A DNA stretch of 6,290 nucleotides from Bdellovibrionaceae bacterium UBA5009 (GTDB lineage Bacteria; Bdellovibrionota; Bdellovibrionia; Bdellovibrionales; Bdellovibrionaceae). The stretch spans positions 1 to 6,290 of the forward strand of contig DGYJ01000025.1 of NCBI GenBank assembly GCA_002396665.1. The letters are read 5' to 3'. The position numbers were made by a program, and so were the translations under genes. Within the stretch, counting starts at the first letter, position 1. Each line of letters begins with the position of its first letter. The notes under the pieces are model-generated. The model did no database searches, was not told the DNA's origin, and was given only the letters and a program-made list of their open reading frames with translations. Below, in pieces: positions 1 through 6,290 of this stretch.

Positions 1-1
1 C

Positions 2-637
2 GCAAAAAATCTAATCAATATTCAGCTTTCAGAGGCTTCAACGGTAGAAAAGTTAGACTATTTAAAATCCAAAACAAAATGGCCAAAACAGCCGGGGCTA
101 ATTGTTATTGATAGCCTTTTTTATAATCGTTTAAAAGAGGATGAAGTCAAGATCAACGGGCCTGTGTTTTTATATATGAAAGCAAAACCAGAAGTTGGTT
201 TTTGGTCAGATGTTCCAAAAGATATTGAAGGATTACTTGTCGAACCTTGGGATAAAAATTCTTTTTCTTTGAAGATGAAATCCCATTTCTCTTCATTTAT
301 TAAATCAGATGAAGCATTGTTTCCGACATTTAATTCAAAAGCCCAAGTTTATGTGGCAAATCCAGTTGATATTGTTTCAATATCTGAAGGCGGGCTTGTG
401 ATGAAATATCATCGCAGTTTAAGTTTAGGTTCTTTTCGGGAATTTATTTTGCCAACAAATTCGAATGGTGATTTTTTGAATTACATCGCAACCTGCAATT
501 ACTGCGAAGAAAATGACGATGAAAAGAATCCCCATCTTGTCCACTTTGTATTTTTTGGAGTTAAAGATCTTCAGTTGAAAAATATTCGCCTATGGATTCG
601 TGAAAATTACGTCCAAGCCAAAGAAAAAGCCAGTTAA
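2..637 (+). CDS. Degenerate receiver-like domain plus PilZ-like domain protein (5' end missing)
   Basis: The frame is open from base 2 without a stop, so the gene starts left of the window and 211 C-terminal residues are visible. A GTG at 164 could be mistaken for its start, but it falls inside a continuous domain. Visible residues about 1-100 resemble a response-regulator receiver fold: a hydrophobic strand ending in Asp (LIVID, residues 35-39), a further strand (GPVFLYMKA), and LLVEPWDKNSF near 78-88 where receivers carry the conserved Lys-Pro; here Glu replaces that Lys. Residues about 112-200 look like a PilZ domain, with VSISEGG (125-131) at the place of the usual [DN]xSxxG motif and a C-terminal strand and helix. 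The RxxxR half of the c-di-GMP site is not evident. PilZ domains normally bind cyclic-di-GMP in the cytoplasm to control motility or surface behaviour; this one may not bind it. The domain calls rest on pattern and are moderate; the coding call is strong. Confidence -1.
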   Translation, partial: AKNLINIQLSEASTVEKLDYLKSKTKWPKQPGLIVIDSLFYNRLKEDEVKINGPVFLYMKAKPEVGFWSDVPKDIEGLLVEPWDKNSFSLKMKSHFSSFIKSDEALFPTFNSKAQVYVANPVDIVSISEGGLVMKYHRSLSLGSFREFILPTNSNGDFLNYIATCNYCEENDDEKNPHLVHFVFFGVKDLQLKNIRLWIRENYVQAKEKAS

Positions 638-2965
638 TCAATCGTGGGAAAGCTCGGCCCAGGTCACACCGTCGCCACCTTGTTCGCCAGAAGCAGCCTT
701 CCATTTTTTGACATAAACTGAACGTGACAGGTGGGTGCGTACGGCTTTCTTTAAAGCCTCTGTGCCATGTCCATGAATGATTTTAATTCGATCCTCTTTT
801 TGTAAAGCGCATCGATCCAGAGTGACTTCAAGTTCTTCCAGAGCCTCATCTACAGTTTTCCCGCGCAGATCAAGAACTTTGTCTTCATCAACAATGGCCG
901 CACTGAACTGACTGGATTGGCGAACAAGTTGCGCCGTGGGATTCGATGCTGACTGTGCGGGTTTAAGGTCTTTCCAGTTCATTTGCAGGCGCACGGACTG
1001 GGATTGTATCATGACCTCGCCCTTAGAGTTTGGTGCACTTTGGACGATGCCGTCCTGGGAAAGCGAAGGGATATAAACCTTCGTTCCAGGTGGATATCTT
1101 AAGCCAAACTGTTCTGCATTTTCTGCGACACTTTGGACGATGGGTTTTGCTTTGACGATTTCTGGAAGTTGAAATTTAATTTCGTGCAAGTTGCGATGCT
1201 TTTTAAAAGTATCATCCACCTTAGCCATCGAGATTGCTTCTTCCACGCGCTTTTCGGCTTGTTTTAAACTTTTTTGAAGCCACTGTTCCTTTTCTTTTTC
1301 GAACTGGGCCATCATGGATTCGTATTTATTTTTTTTCTCGTGGGCTTGATGAATTTCTTTTTGCATTTGTTTTTGCAATTGAAAAATTTCTTTTTTCATA
1401 TTTTCTAATTGCTCAAGGGCATCGATTCTTTGGCGGGCCATGGGGCTAAGTAGTTCTTTAGCGCGGGCGACAAGTTGACTGTTCACACCCACGCGTTGGG
1501 CCGTTAACAAGGCTAAAGAATCACCCGGGATTCCAGACAGAAATTGATAGGTCGGTCGGCCAGTTTTAAGATCGTACTCAAGACTGCCATTGAGGACTTT
1601 TGATTTTTCATCCCAGCCGGACTTCAGTGGTCCAAGATGGGAAGTGATCACAGAGAAAACACTATTTTTCATCAGGGTTTCGATAAAACTTCGCGCTAAG
1701 GCAGATCCCTCTTCTGGATCAGTGGATCCACAAATTTCATCTATTAAAATCAAATGATCTGGCCCTTGAAAGCGTGTTGATTGATCTAAAATTTTAAGAT
1801 GGGCTGCAAAAGTACTGAGCTCTTGATCCACGCTTTGTGAATCTCCGATGGCAACAACCATTTCTTTAAAAAAAGGTAAACTTGATCCTTCCTCGGCGCA
1901 GATTGGTAATCCACAGCGTGCCATTTGTGCGGCTAGGCCAATGGATTTTAAGAGTATTGTTTTACCCCCGGCATTGGGGCCTGATAAAAGCAAAATTGAT
2001 TTTTCCGAATCAAGATGGATGGAGTTAGAAATAACTTCTTTTGAAGAAAGAACCAGCACGGGATGGCGAAGTTGTAGCAATTCAATTTTTTGGTCACTAA
2101 ATTGGCAAGGATTTGCATTCAATAAGGTCATCAGCTGAGCTTGAGCAAAGCGAATATCGGCCTGCTCAAGTAGGCTTCGGCTTTCTTCAAATTGCGAAAT
2201 TTGACGGCCAAGATCCTCAGAAAGAACTGTCAAAATTCTTTCTATTTCGTCTTCAATTTCCACATCGATTTGTCGAAGGCGATTGTTTAATGGAATTGAT
2301 TTTTCAGGCTCCATAAAAACAGTTTGCTTTGTCTGGGACGAACCATGAATCACTCCGGGCATGAAATGTTGCATTCCGCTTTTGATGGGTAGAACCCAAC
2401 GGCCTTCGCGGGTGGTGACATATTTGTCTTGAAGGTAATTTTCCATTTGGTGATCTTTGACCAAACGATCAAAGACGTTTTGCACTTCGCGCTGAAGTTT
2501 TTCTTTTTCTTTAAACAGGTTGTGTAGTTTTTCGCTGGCATCAGATCGTATTTCACCATGGGGGGTGATGACCTGGTCGATTTCGTTCAAAGCATTTTCA
2601 GAATTCATCAGTTGATTTTGAATTTTTTGAGACCAAGGATTAGAAACTTTTTTTAAAGCTTCATGCAAGGCTAAAATTTCTAAACAAAAACTTCGCACAT
2701 CTTTCAGTTCAATAGTTTTTAAAACTGCCCTTTTTTTAAGTCGAGAACACCAGATATTGTAAAGATCCAGGGATTCCATAAAAGGACGTACACCAAGCTG
2801 AACAACTTCCAGGGCCTGGGCGATTTCATTAAAACTGTTTGTCGCTTCCTCTTGGGATTTAAGTGGTGCTGTTGATGCGACAACATCCTTTGCCGAAAGA
2901 CTTGTCGAGAAATTTTTAAGTTTTTCCAGTATAAGGGGCCAATCAAGGTTTTTGAGATCGAACAC
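638..2965 (-). CDS. mutS2: MutS2 family ATPase with C-terminal Smr domain
   Basis: The product is a full-length MutS2 of 775 residues; the B. subtilis protein has about 785. Numbered from the GTG start, it has an N-terminal core and clamp region (1-300), then the MutS-type ATPase: Walker A GPNAGGKT at 329-336 (Lys335), signature region STFAAH at 384-389, Walker B LILIDE ending Asp409-Glu410 and followed by STDPEEG, and the switch histidine in ITSH (His443). A Lys/Gln/Glu-rich coiled coil spans about 510-585, a small beta-rich KOW-like module about 624-670, and a Smr domain from 698 to the end, with LDLRG (698-702) and IHGHGT around 730-735. No mismatch-binding N-terminal domain is present, which separates it from MutS. 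Family members have been linked to suppressing recombination and, in B. subtilis, to splitting collided ribosomes; which applies here is not shown by sequence. GTG at 2965 is preferred because GGAGG lies 5 bases upstream; TTG at 2977 would lie upstream of that site. It is the downstream gene of an operon with lnt. Confidence -1.
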   Translation of the reverse strand: MFDLKNLDWPLILEKLKNFSTSLSAKDVVASTAPLKSQEEATNSFNEIAQALEVVQLGVRPFMESLDLYNIWCSRLKKRAVLKTIELKDVRSFCLEILALHEALKKVSNPWSQKIQNQLMNSENALNEIDQVITPHGEIRSDASEKLHNLFKEKEKLQREVQNVFDRLVKDHQMENYLQDKYVTTREGRWVLPIKSGMQHFMPGVIHGSSQTKQTVFMEPEKSIPLNNRLRQIDVEIEDEIERILTVLSEDLGRQISQFEESRSLLEQADIRFAQAQLMTLLNANPCQFSDQKIELLQLRHPVLVLSSKEVISNSIHLDSEKSILLLSGPNAGGKTILLKSIGLAAQMARCGLPICAEEGSSLPFFKEMVVAIGDSQSVDQELSTFAAHLKILDQSTRFQGPDHLILIDEICGSTDPEEGSALARSFIETLMKNSVFSVITSHLGPLKSGWDEKSKVLNGSLEYDLKTGRPTYQFLSGIPGDSLALLTAQRVGVNSQLVARAKELLSPMARQRIDALEQLENMKKEIFQLQKQMQKEIHQAHEKKNKYESMMAQFEKEKEQWLQKSLKQAEKRVEEAISMAKVDDTFKKHRNLHEIKFQLPEIVKAKPIVQSVAENAEQFGLRYPPGTKVYIPSLSQDGIVQSAPNSKGEVMIQSQSVRLQMNWKDLKPAQSASNPTAQLVRQSSQFSAAIVDEDKVLDLRGKTVDEALEELEVTLDRCALQKEDRIKIIHGHGTEALKKAVRTHLSRSVYVKKWKAASGEQGGDGVTWAELSHD

Positions 2966-4553
2966 CAAGGCCTCCAATCAGTGTGATGGTAAAAAATAAA
3001 AATATCAGAAAATACAAATCATAGGGATTCAACCTCATGTAAATTGTGTCCGGCGGATTTGACAAGTAGGGAATGCTAAAACTTCCTGCCCAGACTTCGT
3101 GAAGTGGTGATCTTTGCAGTTGTTCGCCATTGGCAAGAATGGCTGTGGTGATTCCGGTGTTGGTGGATCTGATCAAGGGTCTTCGAACTTCAATGGCACG
3201 GGCCAGGGTCATGATCATATGCTGTTCAGGCTCAGAATGTTTACCAAACCAAGAGTCATTGGTCACATTCACTAAAACCTGGGCTCCTTTTTGAGCCAAC
3301 CCGATGGTGAAGTGATGGTAAAGTCCTTCGTAGCAAATTTGTCCACCAAGATGCAGCGCTGGTGTCGTCGAGCCTCTGTTCAAGGATAAAACCATTGGGC
3401 CATGGCCGCGGCCAAAGTTCGAAATAAAGGGAAGCCATTTTAATAAAATTGGAAATGTTTCGCTCATGGGCATGTATTCGCCGAAAGCCAGCAGATGGGT
3501 TTTTCTATAGGCTTGGGATTGAAGAAGTCCTGTGGCTGGATCCTGTTGCATCAAAAACAGTCCATTAAAAATAGATAAATCTTTGTCGGCAATACTGAGT
3601 TCCTTCGAAAATGCCCCTGTGATCAATGGAATTTTATGGAGCAAGAGCTCGTCGGATAGTTTTTTTGCATTTTTTCTATGCAGTAGATTTTGATCTAAGT
3701 AATCAGGGATGGCACTTTCTGGCCAGGCGATCAGTTCTGTTTTTGGAAAATTGGGAAGGGTCGCCCGAGTTTGTTCAAGAAATTTGTCCAAAATGGCTTC
3801 TTGGTAACCAGCGACTCCTTTTTCGGCAAACATTCGGTCATAGTTTCCAATATTTGCCTGGATAGCCAGGATCTCAATTTTTTGATCAGGCGTTTGAAGA
3901 GTTTTTGATCTTAGAGACCCTGTCCAATTCAGAACACCAAAAAGGAAAATGGCAATCAATGCAGGTAAAAAATCTGATACTTTTTTGGGGGATCCACGAA
4001 AACAAAAAGCAAACAGGGCATTGAATAGAAGAATGAGTGTCGATAGGCCAAAAAATCCAATGGCGTCGGCCCATTGGTAGGCGGGTAGGTTTTGCCACAA
4101 AAGTGTATATCCTAAGTGCCAAGTGAAGATGCTTGGCCAAAGTCTTTCAAATATGGAATGTCCCAGGGCCATCAAAAGCAGGCTGACCCCGAAAGAAAGT
4201 TTAAATTTTTGTGACAGATATTTTACCAAATAGGCATTTGCGGGGATATAAAGATGAATAAATGCACAAAAAGCAATCAGTGCCAAAGCGGCAACTGGAG
4301 CGGGAAGCCCACCAAAGTCTTTTGCTGTGACATAAATCCAATAAAATCCAATAAATGTCAGAGTGAATTGGGTCATCCATGAGCCCCAGAATGTTTTTTT
4401 TAAATCCGTTTGCTCGTTGAGAACAAAAACCCAAAGTGGTGCATAGGCAAAAAGAAGTGCCCAAGGCGGGAAAGGCACATAGGTTGTGCCAACTAAAAAG
4501 CCAGATAAAATTGGCCAACGATAAGACTTGATTAACTGCGAAATTTTATGCAC
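2943..4553 (-). CDS. lnt: Apolipoprotein N-acyltransferase
   Basis: Lnt is the inner-membrane enzyme that transfers an acyl chain from a phospholipid to the N-terminal cysteine of diacylated apolipoproteins, the last step of lipoprotein maturation before Lol sorting. Numbered from the GTG start (536 residues), hydrophobic segments lie near 14-40, 56-76, 82-106, 119-137, 162-187 and 195-211. A periplasmic nitrilase-like domain follows (about 225-500), and a last membrane helix lies near 511-531. The catalytic triad is intact: Glu279 in AWPES, Lys351 in YRKTHLLAFGEYMP (with the second conserved Glu359) and Cys407 in ICYEG. NVTNDSWFG and RSTNTGIT are also family hallmarks. Length is normal (E. 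coli 512). The start is uncertain: a TTG at 4583 would add ten residues but would overlap the divergent gene's possible starts, and neither candidate has a clear Shine-Dalgarno site. Its 3' end overlaps mutS2 by 23 bases. Confidence -1.
   Translation of the reverse strand: MHKISQLIKSYRWPILSGFLVGTTYVPFPPWALLFAYAPLWVFVLNEQTDLKKTFWGSWMTQFTLTFIGFYWIYVTAKDFGGLPAPVAALALIAFCAFIHLYIPANAYLVKYLSQKFKLSFGVSLLLMALGHSIFERLWPSIFTWHLGYTLLWQNLPAYQWADAIGFFGLSTLILLFNALFAFCFRGSPKKVSDFLPALIAIFLFGVLNWTGSLRSKTLQTPDQKIEILAIQANIGNYDRMFAEKGVAGYQEAILDKFLEQTRATLPNFPKTELIAWPESAIPDYLDQNLLHRKNAKKLSDELLLHKIPLITGAFSKELSIADKDLSIFNGLFLMQQDPATGLLQSQAYRKTHLLAFGEYMPMSETFPILLKWLPFISNFGRGHGPMVLSLNRGSTTPALHLGGQICYEGLYHHFTIGLAQKGAQVLVNVTNDSWFGKHSEPEQHMIMTLARAIEVRRPLIRSTNTGITTAILANGEQLQRSPLHEVWAGSFSIPYLSNPPDTIYMRLNPYDLYFLIFLFFTITLIGGLGVRSQKP
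2971..2975 (-). promoter_or_regulatory. Ribosome-binding site of mutS2 inside lnt
   Basis: On the minus strand the sequence reads GGAGG, then five bases (CCTTG), then GTG. This is a strong Shine-Dalgarno core at good spacing and decides the mutS2 start in favour of the GTG at 2965-2963 over the TTG codons at 2977 and 2968. It sits within the last codons of lnt, so ribosomes finishing lnt pass over it, which is consistent with translational coupling. Confidence -1.
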
Positions 4554-4584
4554 GATTAAGTCATAACATAGAGTGATGAACAAA

Positions 4585-5370
4585 ATGAATGAAAAAATAA
4601 ATATACGCTGTCCACATTGTCAGAAATTGTACGAGGTAGAAACTCGAACAATTAAAAGTTCAAGCCCTCATTTCGAGTGCTTGATTTGTTCAGAGGTATT
4701 TTCATTTCAATTTCCCCCTTTAGTTTTAAACGATATTCCAACTTTTTCTGTACAAAATCAGTCGGTGAAGGTTGATGATCTGAAAAAGTCATGTCCAAAA
4801 TGTGGTTCTTTAAATCATGAAAGCGCTACAGAATGTTATTCTTGTCAGATTGTTTTTGAAAAATATGAGCTTATTAAAAATGAAGCCCATGCAGGTGCTA
4901 GACCCCATTTGGTCGAGCTCTGGCAGAAGTATGTCGAAAATTATGAAAGCCCATCCTTGCTTGAGCAATTTTTAGAGGCCTGTTTTCAAGCTCGTGAATT
5001 GGATTATGCCGAGAAAAAAATTAAAGATTTAATGCTTGTTGTTGGGCCTGACTTGTTTTGTGAGCAAGCTCTTCACAGGGTTGAAGTGTATAGAACCCAG
5101 GTGAAGTCTTTAAGCGTTGGATCTGATCACAGTATTCACATCAAACAGTACGACTGGTATTTAGCTCGAATTTGGGATCTTCTGACACAAAAGAAAATTT
5201 TGCTTTGGACGCCGATTGTGATCAGTTTGCTTTTGATCTTTTTCAAAAAAGTGGGCCTTTATCAGGGTAATGTCATTGGGCCCGCTGTGTCCGTATTGCT
5301 TTTGCATTTTGGTTTGATTTTATTCACCCAAGGGCGAATTCAGATTTCAGATTTTTTTGGTCGCAAGTAA
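4585..5370 (+). CDS. Two-zinc-ribbon protein with C-terminal membrane helices, function unknown
   Basis: I do not recognise a named gene. Numbered from the ATG at 4585 (261 residues), an N-terminal MJ0042-like zinc ribbon has CPHC (Cys9, Cys12) and CLIC (Cys32, Cys35). A second ribbon follows with CPKC (Cys70, Cys73) and CYSC (Cys84, Cys87). Residues about 105-180 are predicted by eye to be helical and could be a short TPR-like region (LLEQFLEACFQARELDYAEKK). Two hydrophobic stretches, about 204-220 and 228-247, could form a membrane hairpin that keeps both ends in the cytoplasm, followed by a short basic tail. MJ0042-type ribbons often begin proteins of delta-proteobacteria-like lineages, but their ligands are mostly unknown. 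Starts at 4573 (GTG) and 4576 (ATG) are possible. A weak AGAG sits 11 bases before 4585 but only 2 before 4576, so 4585 is slightly favoured. It is transcribed divergently from lnt with only about 31 bases between starts, so its promoter probably lies within the 5' part of lnt. Confidence -1.
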   Translation: MNEKINIRCPHCQKLYEVETRTIKSSSPHFECLICSEVFSFQFPPLVLNDIPTFSVQNQSVKVDDLKKSCPKCGSLNHESATECYSCQIVFEKYELIKNEAHAGARPHLVELWQKYVENYESPSLLEQFLEACFQARELDYAEKKIKDLMLVVGPDLFCEQALHRVEVYRTQVKSLSVGSDHSIHIKQYDWYLARIWDLLTQKKILLWTPIVISLLLIFFKKVGLYQGNVIGPAVSVLLLHFGLILFTQGRIQISDFFGRK

Positions 5371-5383
5371 GGGCTGAGTTGAT

Positions 5384-5440
5384 GCTCTAACTTAGCTTGG
5401 TCCAAGAGACCTATTTCTAGAGCGAATCATTTTCTTTTTT
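5384..5440 (+). terminator. Weak candidate terminator between convergent genes
   Basis: The 46-base gap between the zinc-ribbon gene and the convergent protease gene contains a 6-base inverted repeat, GCTCTA at 5384-5389 and TAGAGC at 5418-5423. An inner GGTC/GACC stem (5399-5402 and 5408-5411) closes a 5-base loop. On the plus strand a T-rich run (TTTTCTTTTTT, 5430-5440) follows seven bases after the outer arm. The stems are short and the T-run lies within the protease coding region, so an intrinsic terminator is possible but weak. No comparable T-run follows in the minus direction. Confidence -1.
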
Positions 5441-6290
5441 AGACCCAATCTTACCAGTTTTTGGTTTTTCAATGGCATCCATGATGTTGCGACCAAATTT
5501 TGAAACATCCGATGGCATCGAAGATGTTCCTCGGTTAGGGTTGATCGTGTACTGACTTGCGCTGGAGTTCGAACTGTTGCTGGATGTGATTCCGCTGGCG
5601 GCAATTCCTTGATCAAGAACAGTGAGGGCCTTAAATAAGTTTAATTTCCTTGAAGTTCTTGTTTTTGAAGCCAAAGAGGTGAAGGCATCACCAGTGGATA
5701 GAATATGTTTCTTCACTTCTTCGATTTTAAAATTAGGTTTTTTTGACAGGACAAGTACGGCGGCTCCGGTCACGAAGGCTGTGGCTTGGGAAGTCCCTGT
5801 CATAAAACCGTAGGAGTTCCCAGGAAGAGTGGAAAGAATATTTTGTCCTGGGGCTGCAAGGTCCACGGTCTCAACGCCGTAGTTGCTTGAAGGTAAGACC
5901 TCTAAACTGGGATCCAGTGCTGTCACAGAAATGATATTTGTAAGATGGTAGTCTGCTGGGTAGTAGTGGTGTTGATCAGAATTGGATCTTTCATTTCCTG
6001 CGGCAGCAACAAATAAAATTCCTGCTTGCTCAGCTTTTTGCACAGCTTCGAACTCGTCTTTACTGTACTCTGTGCCGCCACCGGAGTAATTAATAACCTG
6101 AGCCCCCATTTTGACGCAATAGTGGATGGACTTGATCGTGTTTTTTAAATTGTCAGAATTTGTCACAGTGGGATCGTAGTATTTTAAAATCATTAAACTG
6201 ACATTGGGTGCAATTCCGATAATTCCTTTTCCGTTTCCAGCCTCTGCTCCGATAATGCCAGCGATATGAGTTCCATGACCGTGATTATCT
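5417..6290 (-). CDS. Subtilisin-family (S8) serine protease, N-terminus outside window
   Basis: The frame stays open to the right edge (first complete codon at 6289-6287), so 290 C-terminal residues are visible. An ATG at 6193 is internal, because the catalytic histidine motif lies upstream of it. Visible residue His5 sits in NHGHGTHIAG, the oxyanion Asn99 in VAAAGNERS, and the nucleophile Ser167 in GTSQATAFVTG. The catalytic Asp would lie in the missing part, so any signal peptide or propeptide cannot be judged. The serine motif departs from the common GTSMATPHVAG: Gln replaces Met and Ala replaces Pro. After the catalytic domain (ending near residue 220) comes a tail of about 70 residues: a Ser/Asn-rich stretch (SSNSSNSSAS) and a basic end (KPKTGKIGSKK). 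S8 enzymes hydrolyse peptide bonds and are most often exported. With His, Asn and Ser present it is probably active. Substrate is unknown. It converges on the zinc-ribbon gene. Confidence -1.
   Translation of the reverse strand, partial: DNHGHGTHIAGIIGAEAGNGKGIIGIAPNVSLMILKYYDPTVTNSDNLKNTIKSIHYCVKMGAQVINYSGGGTEYSKDEFEAVQKAEQAGILFVAAAGNERSNSDQHHYYPADYHLTNIISVTALDPSLEVLPSSNYGVETVDLAAPGQNILSTLPGNSYGFMTGTSQATAFVTGAAVLVLSKKPNFKIEEVKKHILSTGDAFTSLASKTRTSRKLNLFKALTVLDQGIAASGITSSNSSNSSASQYTINPNRGTSSMPSDVSKFGRNIMDAIEKPKTGKIGSKKENDSL

Noticed and set aside
164..637. The PilZ-like gene starting at the GTG at 164
   Set aside because: The same frame is open back to base 2 with sensible protein sequence, and a start at 164 would cut through the receiver-like fold, so the true start is outside the window.
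1234..1449. A small plus-strand frame encoding a Phe-rich hydrophobic peptide
   Set aside because: It lies opposite the Lys/Glu/Gln-rich coiled coil of mutS2; complementing AAA and GAA codons produces Phe-rich shadow frames. There is no independent evidence for a gene.
3626..3865. A 79-codon plus-strand frame within lnt
   Set aside because: It is antisense to the conserved nitrilase domain of lnt and has no recognisable protein features.
4338..4358. A short direct repeat, CCAATAAAAT followed by CCAATAAATG
   Set aside because: It is two copies of about nine bases encoding part of a conserved aromatic membrane helix of lnt; this is coincidence of codon use, not a repeat element.
4201..4518. 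A 105-codon minus-strand frame overlapping the start of lnt
   Set aside because: It is the same strand in another frame; its hydrophobic, Cys/Trp-rich translation mirrors the U-rich membrane-helix coding region of lnt. Lnt homology is clear in the main frame, so this is a shadow.
5392..5616. A 74-codon minus-strand frame at the end of the protease gene
   Set aside because: It overlaps the protease tail in another frame, with no recognisable protein features or convincing ribosome-binding site.
5417..6193. The protease starting at the ATG at 6193
   Set aside because: The frame continues to the right edge and contains the catalytic HGHGTHIAG motif upstream of that ATG, so it is an internal methionine.
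1..6290. A defence island, mobile element, CRISPR array or biosynthetic cluster
   Set aside because: No transposase, integrase, direct-repeat array, nuclease/methylase set or biosynthetic enzyme is visible. MutS2 and Lnt are widespread housekeeping families.

Overview
This is a compact, gene-dense stretch of bacterial chromosome. It holds five protein genes, two of them cut by the window edges, and almost no intergenic DNA. I see no mobile element, tRNA, rRNA, CRISPR array or phage gene. The base composition looks moderately AT-rich by eye. Gram-negative apolipoprotein N-acyltransferase, a REC-PilZ-like protein, a membrane-tethered zinc-ribbon protein and a subtilisin with a Ser/Asn-rich tail together suggest a delta-proteobacterium-like or Bdellovibrionota-type organism. 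That assignment is inference from gene content and style, not from a marker gene.

Layout: (1) Bases 2-637, plus strand: the 3' part of a gene for a degenerate response-regulator-like domain followed by a PilZ-like domain; its start lies left of the window. (2) Bases 638-2965, minus strand: mutS2, whose stop codon directly abuts the stop of gene 1. (3) Bases 2943-4553, minus strand: lnt, apolipoprotein N-acyltransferase, immediately upstream of mutS2 and overlapping its start by 23 bases. (4) Bases 4585-5370, plus strand: a divergently transcribed protein with two zinc ribbons and two C-terminal membrane helices. (5) Bases 5417-6290, minus strand: the C-terminal portion of a subtilisin-family (S8) serine protease whose N-terminus lies right of the window. 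A 46-base gap containing a weak inverted repeat separates genes 4 and 5.

How the genes relate: lnt and mutS2 form a convincing two-gene operon, because the mutS2 ribosome-binding site and start lie inside the lnt reading frame. Lnt finishes lipoprotein maturation in the inner membrane. MutS2 is a cytosolic ATPase of the MutS family with a C-terminal Smr domain, linked to ribosome-collision rescue and/or control of recombination. There is no obvious biochemical link between the two, so the pairing is probably organisational. The other genes look like independent transcription units.

The window reads mainly as ordinary core and lineage-specific chromosome. I do not see a complete novel defence or secretion system. 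The items most worth a second look are the degenerate REC-PilZ protein, the uncharacterised zinc-ribbon membrane protein, the lnt/mutS2 coupling, and the very tight gene junctions.
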